From: Molossus alvarezi
Lineage: Eukaryota > Chordata > Mammalia > Chiroptera > Molossidae
Length of the DNA stretch: 64,000 nt
Reading direction: 5' to 3'
NCBI GenBank assembly: GCA_037176705.1
Contig: CM073893.1
Span: 17,236,074-17,300,073, forward strand
The position numbers were made by a program, and so were the translations under genes. This document shows positions 58,433 through 64,000 of this stretch, piece after piece (position 1 is the first letter of the stretch; the number at the start of each line of letters is the position of its first letter). The notes below the pieces were generated by a model. The model made no database searches and was not told the origin of the DNA. It saw only the letters and a program-made list of their open reading frames with translations.

Positions 58433-61400
58433 TTATATTCCACAAATAAGTGAGATCATGAGATACTTGTCTTTCTCTGACTAGCTTATTTTGCTTAGCA
58501 AAATATCCTCCAGGTCCCTCCATGTTATCTCAAAGGACACCAGATCTTTCTTTCTTACAGCCCATAGTATTCCATTGTGTATATGTACCACAGCGTTTTT
58601 ATCCACTCATCTACTGATGGACACTTGGGCTGTTTCCAGATCTTAGCCATTATAAATAGTGCTGCTATGAACACAGGGGTACATATATTCTTCTGATTGG
58701 TGTTTCAGGCTTCTGAGGGTATATTCCTAGAAGTGGGATCACTGGGTCAAATGAAAGTTCAATTTTTAATTTTTTGAGGAAACACCATTTTGTTTTTCAT
58801 AGTGGCTGCACCTGTCTGCACTCCTACCAGCAGCGTACTAGAGTCCCCTTTTTGCCACACCCTTGCCAGTACCCCTTGTTTGATGATTTGTTGATGACAG
58901 CCATTTTGGCAGGTTTAACGGGGTAGCTTATAGTCATTTTAATTTGCATCTCTGATGATTAGTGATGTTGAGCATTTCTTCATATGTCTCTTCGCCATTT
59001 GTATGTCTTGTTTGGAGAGGTGTCTATTTAGTTCTTCTGCCCATTTTTTACATGGGTTCTTTGTCTTCCTTTTGTTGAGTTGAATGAGTACTCTATATAT
59101 TTTGGAAATTAATCGCTTATCTGATGTATCATTGGCAATTATGCTCTCCCATACAGTGGGTTGCCTTTCCATTTTGATGACTGTATCTTTTGCTGTGCAG
59201 AAGCTTTTTAGTTTGATGTAGTCCCATGTGTTCATTTTTTTCCTTTGTTTCTGTTGCCTTAGGTGATGTATCAGTGAAAATTCTGCTGCGTATGATGTCT
59301 GAAATTTTGTTGCCTACATTTTCTTCTGGGATTTTTATGGATTCATGAGTCACATTTAAGTCTTCTATTCATTTTGAGTTTATTCTTGTGTATGGTATAA
59401 GCTGATGGTCTAGTTTCATTATTTTACATGTAGCTGTCCAATTTTCCCAACACCATTTATTAAAGAGGCTGTGTTTACTCCATTGTATTCTCTTGCCTCC
59501 TTTGTCAAATATTAATTGAGCATATTGCCTTGGGTCAATTTCTGGGTTCCCTGTTCTGTTCCATTGATCTATATGCCTGTCCTTGTGGTAGTACCAGGCT
59601 GTTTTGATTAAAATGGCTTTGTACTATAACCTGATATCCGGTATTGTGATCCCTCGTACTTTGTTTTTCTTTTTCAAGATTGCTGTGGCTATCCGGGGAT
59701 TTTTTTGGTTCCATATGAACTTTTGGAATGTTTGTTCAACCTCTGTGAAATATGTCATTGATATTTTAATGGGGATTGCATTGAATCTATAGATTGCTTT
59801 GGGTAGTATGGACATTTTAATGATGTTAATTCTTCCAGTCCATGAACAAGGTATATGCTTCCACTTTTTTATATCTTCCTCTATTTCTTTTGTCAGTGTC
59901 CTGTAGTTTTCTGCAAACAGGTCCTTTACTTTTTTGGTTAAATTTATTTCTAGGTATCTTAATTTTTTTGCCACAGTGGTATATGGGTTGTTTTTTTTTG
60001 TTTTTTTTTTAGTTTCTCTTTCTTTGTGTTCATTATTGGTGTATAAAAATGCCAATGATTTCTGGATGTTGATTTTTTTTTTTAATCCTGCTACTTTGCC
60101 AAATTTATTTATTAAATCTGGTAGTTTTTTGATGGAATCTTCAGGTTTTCTGTGTACAATATCATGTCATCTGCAAATAATGACAGTTTTACTTCTTCCT
60201 TTCCTATTTGGATTCCTTTTATCTTTTTCTTCTTGTCTGATTGCTGTGGCTAAGACTTCCAGTACTATGTTAAACAGTGGTGAAAATGGACATCCCTGTC
60301 TTGTTCCTGTTCTTAAGGGAAATGTTTTTCATTTTTGCCCATTGAGTATGATGTTGGCTGTAGCTTTGCCATAATTGGCCTTTATTATGTTGAGATATGA
60401 TTATTCTATTCTCACATTGCTGAGAGGTTTTATCAAAAATGGATGTTGGATATTTTTCAAATGCTTTTTCAATGTCTATTGATAAGATCACATGATGTTT
60501 ATCCTTTATTTTGTTTATGTGGTGTATCACATTTATCAATTTACAAATATTGTATCAGCCTTGCATCCCACTTGATTGTGGTGTATAATTTTTTTAATAT
60601 GTTGGTGGACTTGATTTGCTAAGATTTTGTAGAGGATTTTGGCATCTATGTTCATCAGGGATATTGGCCTGTAATTTTCTTTCTTTGTAGTGTCTTTATC
60701 TGGTTTTGGGATTAGGATTATGCTGGCCTTGTAAAAAGAGCTTGAAAGTCTTCCTTCCTCTTGAATTTTTTGGAATTGTTTGATGAGAATAGATGATGGT
60801 TCTTTGAATGTTCAGTAAAACTCCCCTGTGTAGCATTCCGAACTAGGGCTTTTGTTTGCTAGGATTTTATTGATCACTTCTTCAATTTCCTTAATTGTTA
60901 TTGGTCTGTTCAGGTTTTCTGCCTCTTCCCAGTTGAGTTTTGGAAGACCATATGATTCTAAGAATTTGTCCATTTTGCCTAGCTTGTTGAATTTGTTGAT
61001 ATATAATTGTTCATAGTATTTTCTTACAATCTCTTGTATTTCTGTGGTGTCCATTGTTACTTCGCCTCTTTTATTTCTGATTTTATTAATTTGGGTTCTC
61101 TCTCTTTGTTTCTCAGTGAGTCTGGCTAAAGATTGATCAATCTTTTTATCTTTTCAAAGAACCAGCTCTTGGTTTCATTGATCTTTTGTATTTTTTTAGT
61201 CTCTATGACATTTATTTCTGATCTGATTTTTATTATTTTCTTACTTGTACTAACTCTGGGTTTTTCATTTTGTTCTCTTTTTAAATCTTTAAATTGTTGG
61301 GTTAGATAGTTTATTAGATATTTTTCTTCTTTCTTGAGGTAGGCCTGTATTGCTATGAACTTCCCTCTCAAGACTGCTTTTGCTGTGTCCCAAAGATTTT

Positions 61401-62249
61401 GTATTGCTGTGTGTTCATTTTCATTGGTTTCCAGAAATTTTTTGATTTCTTCCTTTATCTTCTTGGTAACCTATTCATTGCTTAATAACATGCTATTTAG
61501 CCTCCATGTATTTGAATGCTTTTGAGTGTTTTCATTGTAATTGATCTCTAGTTTCATGCCATTGTGATCTGAGAAGATGGTTGATATGATTTCAATCTTC
61601 CTGAATTTGTAAAGACTTACTTTGTGTCCTGGCATGTGATCTAACTTTGAGAATGTCCATGTGCACTTGAGAAGAATGTATGTTTCATTGGGGTGAAATG
61701 TTCTGTAAATATCAATGAAGTCCAACTGATTTAGTTTGTCATTTAAGGAATCTGTGTCCTTGTTATTTTTTGTCTAGAAGATCCATCCAGTAGTGTCAGT
61801 GGTGTGTTGAAGTTACCCACTATGATTGTATTGCTATTGATCTCTGCTTTGAAGTGCTCCAGAAGTTTTTAAATATATTTTGGTGTTTCTATATTTAGAG
61901 CATATATATTTACCACGGTTATATCTTCTGGTTGGATTGATCCTTTTGATATTATGTAGCGACCTTCTTTGTCTCCTTTTATGGCCCTCATTTTGAAGTC
62001 TATCCTATCAGATATGAGTATCGCTACACCAGCTTTTTCTTTTCATTTCCATTTGACTGGAAAATTTTTTTCCATCTCTTCACTTTTATCCTGTGTGAGT
62101 CTTTTGTTGTGAGGTGAGTGTCTTATAGACAGTATATATATATATGCATTGTGTTTTCTTATCCAGTCAGCTACCCTATTTCTTTTGATTGGAGCATTTA
62201 AGCCATTTACATTTAAGGTTATTATTAATAGATACTTATTAGTTGCCAT
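58433..62249 (-). pseudogene. L1 ORF2, broken
   Basis: ATG at 62247-62249 and stop at 58433-58435, the standard length. Endonuclease pieces: 62043-62249 ('[12 protein letters not shown]') and 61471-61725 (SDHNG). RT pieces: 60812-61054 and 60270-60539. Post-RT: 59624-60055 and 59129-59353. The C-terminal frame is 58939-59235. At least seven frameshifts or stops. Confidence 0.82.
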
Positions 62250-62309
62250 TTTTATTTTATGCCTGTGTTCCTCTCTATATATATATTTCTTCTCCTATTT
62301 ACAGCAGTC

Positions 62310-63222
62310 CTTTTAGCATTTCTTGCGGTGCTGGTTTGGTGGTGATAAATTTCTTTAGCTTTTTTTGTCTGTGAAGCTCTTTATTTCACCTTCAATTTTG
62401 AATTGATAGCCTTGCTGGATAGAGTAGTCTTGGATTCAGACCCTTGCCTTTCATTACTTTGTATACTTCATGCCACTCCCTTCTGGCCTGCAGTGTTTCT
62501 ATTGAGAAATCAGCTGACCATCTAATGAGAGCTCCCTTGTAGGTAACTTTCTGTGATTCTCTTGCTTCCTTTAAGATTCTTTCTTTGTCTTTGATGTTTA
62601 CCATTTTAATTATTATGTGTCTAGCTCTGAGTCTTTTAGAGTTCATCTTGCTTGGGACTCTCTGTGTTTCCTGGACTTGTCTGATTTTGTCCTTCACCAA
62701 ATTATAAAATTTTTCTGTCATTATTTCTTCAAACAGGTTCTCTATTCCTTTCCCCAATTCTTCTCCTTCTGGTACCCCTATGATGATAATGTTGATTTGT
62801 TTTGTATTGTCCCAAAGCTCCCTTAAACTCTTCTCCTTCTTTTTAATTTTTTTCCCATTTGTTGCTTTATTTGTTTTTTTATTTTCTACCTTGTTTTCTA
62901 AGTCACTGATTGGGTCTTCAGCTCCTTCTAATCTACTATTGAGACCTTCTTAGGTATTTTTCATATCAGCTATCTCTTTTGTTATTTCCACTTGATTTTT
63001 ATTCATAGCTTCTACCTCTTTTTTTAGGCTGACATAGTTCTCCTTGAGCTGTTTATAATTCTCATTAAGTTGCTTGTAGTTGTCACTAAATTTTTTGAGC
63101 ACCCTTAAAATCATTGCTTTGAATTCTTTTTCTGACAAGTTGCATGCTTTTATTTTATATATTTCCTTTTCTTGTGATTCCTCCTTTTCTTTCATTTGGG
63201 TGTTGTTTCTTTGTCTCACCAT
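62310..63222 (-). pseudogene. L1 ORF1 (lineage B), broken
   Basis: The start 'MVRQRNNTQMKEKEESQE' at 63222 is followed by a coiled-coil with tandem-like heptads ('NYKQLNE NYKQLKE NYVSLKK'). A stop lies at about 62950. The RNA-binding part is readable at 62392-62757 ('VQETQRVPSKMNSKRLRA', 'ARREWHEVYKVM'). Confidence 0.78.
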
Positions 63223-63488
63223 TTTATCAGTCTGATCATTCTAGGCTGGGTAAGGAATGTTGGGATGTGTAGGCAGGTTGTTGTGTATCAAATAAGGCTT
63301 CTGTGTCTCCCAGACTGTTTCAGTGCTTGGCACCTCTTGCTTGCTGTGGGTCCTGGAAGATTGACAACTTGTGGCTAGTATTGGTCTGTTGTGGTAAGCA
63401 TGTTCCAGCTGGTGCACTCCTGGGTTTCTGGGTCCAGCTTGTGTGCTTCTAGGGTGCACTGCTGCCTTGTGGGGCTCAGCTCCTGATC

Positions 63489-63975
63489 AGTCACTGCTAC
63501 TGCTGCTGCTGTTGCCAGGGAGTGCTATCAGCTCCCAATCCTCTGCTACTGTTCGCGGCTGAGCATGCTCATCTCCGGGACTTTGCTGCTGCTGGGGGAA
63601 GGGTTCCACTCCAAATCCACTGCTGCAGTTGTCAGGGGTGGGTCTTGGCTGCCCGAGCCTTGCTGCTGCTTGGGCTGGGGCACCACTCCTAATCAGCCTC
63701 TGCTGATGCTGCTGAGGATAGGTTTCAGCTGCTGATTTGTGCTGCTGCTGCCTGAGGATGTATGTCTGCCCCAGCTTCTGCTGCTGGGGATGTGTTTCAG
63801 CTCTTGAGCCTCAGCTGCTCTTGGGGGTGGGACTCCACTTCTGCCCAGTCACTGTTGCTGTGGGGGAAGGTTCTGGGTTCCCAAGCTGGTGCTACTGTTG
63901 CTGGGGGTGATGTTTGGCTCTGATCAGGCTCCTGCTGTGGGGGATGGTGCTCAGCTCCTAGCCAGTTGCTGCTTC
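63489..63975 (-). repeat. L1 5'UTR array, ~39-bp CTG-rich units
   Basis: About 13 imperfect units beginning with 'ctgctgctg'-like runs at about 63495, 63542, 63584, 63620, 63661, 63700, 63740, 63778, 63812, 63850, 63890, 63930 and 63967. Each continues with 'ggggatgggttcagctcct'-like sequence. It lies directly upstream of ORF1 in the element's own direction, the promoter position. Confidence 0.8.
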
Positions 63976-64000
63976 TCCAAGCAAGTACCTTGACAGCCAC

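Larger units (their letters stand above)
58165..64000 (-). mobile_element. L1 LINE with array-type 5'UTR, cut by window end
   Basis: Reversed: A-rich tail from about 58165, 3'UTR to 58432, ORF2 58433-62249, ORF1 about 62310-63222, then a 5'UTR including a CTG-rich array that extends to or past 64000. ORF1 is of a third type (lineage B). The 5' end and any target duplication are outside the window. Confidence 0.9.

Noticed and set aside
1..64000. Helitron elements, frequent in vespertilionid bats
   Set aside because: Looked for terminal hairpin-CTAG ends and none was convincing. This absence in 64 kb does not settle the bat family.

Overview
This window is mammalian nuclear DNA, almost certainly from a bat. 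Six SINE copies have the tRNA-derived head and body of the bat Ves family. They sit among lineage-specific LINE-1 (L1) copies, L2/MIR fossils, a SPIN-type hAT transposon and a mariner-like MITE. I recognise no host protein-coding gene, tRNA, rRNA or CRISPR array. Essentially every long open frame lies inside a retroelement, and all of those are broken.

Layout. 1-2670: a possible retrocopy tail, an orphan piece of LINE 5'UTR and unassigned sequence. 2678-11386: a defective endogenous retrovirus on the minus strand, with 368/370-bp LTRs, a 6-bp target duplication, a tRNA-Trp-type primer-binding site and decayed class II gag-pro-pol. No env is recognisable. Between pol and the 3' LTR lie a second gag remnant carrying a SINE and a class I-like RNase H/integrase piece. 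11530-18515: an L2 fossil and an ancient L1 split by a younger minus-strand L1 (13119-18263). 18516-23700: L2, MIR and Tigger-like fossils, one SINE and a mariner-like MITE. 23700-27335: a 5'-truncated minus-strand L1 carrying a SINE. 28453-31130 and 41636-43802: two ORF1-only (half-L1) LINEs sharing one deletion junction. 32095-38714: an ancient L1 split by a near-full-length L1 (32845-38654, 16-bp target duplication). 38714-41635: an L1 deletion fragment, a MIR, a hAT fossil and unassigned DNA. 45330-54720: old L1s, one carrying a SPIN transposon and then a 7.1-kb L1 (47504-54585, 13-bp target duplication) with a tandemly repeated 5'UTR and its own SINE. 54725-58160: an old half-L1-like fossil with a SINE, plus an unexplained ~285-bp repeat present twice. 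58165-64000: a minus-strand L1 whose CTG-rich 5'UTR array runs to the window edge.

How the parts relate. Clean target duplications let several insertions be placed in relative time order. At least three LINE lineages, differing in both ORF1 N-terminus and 5'UTR design, coexist. The ORF1-only LINEs and the Ves SINEs lack their own reverse transcriptase and presumably relied on L1 ORF2 protein. Most promising for follow-up are the ORF1-only family, the two tandem-array L1 promoters, the mosaic provirus and the repeat pair near 57 kb. Family names rest on recognition by eye; no database search was run.
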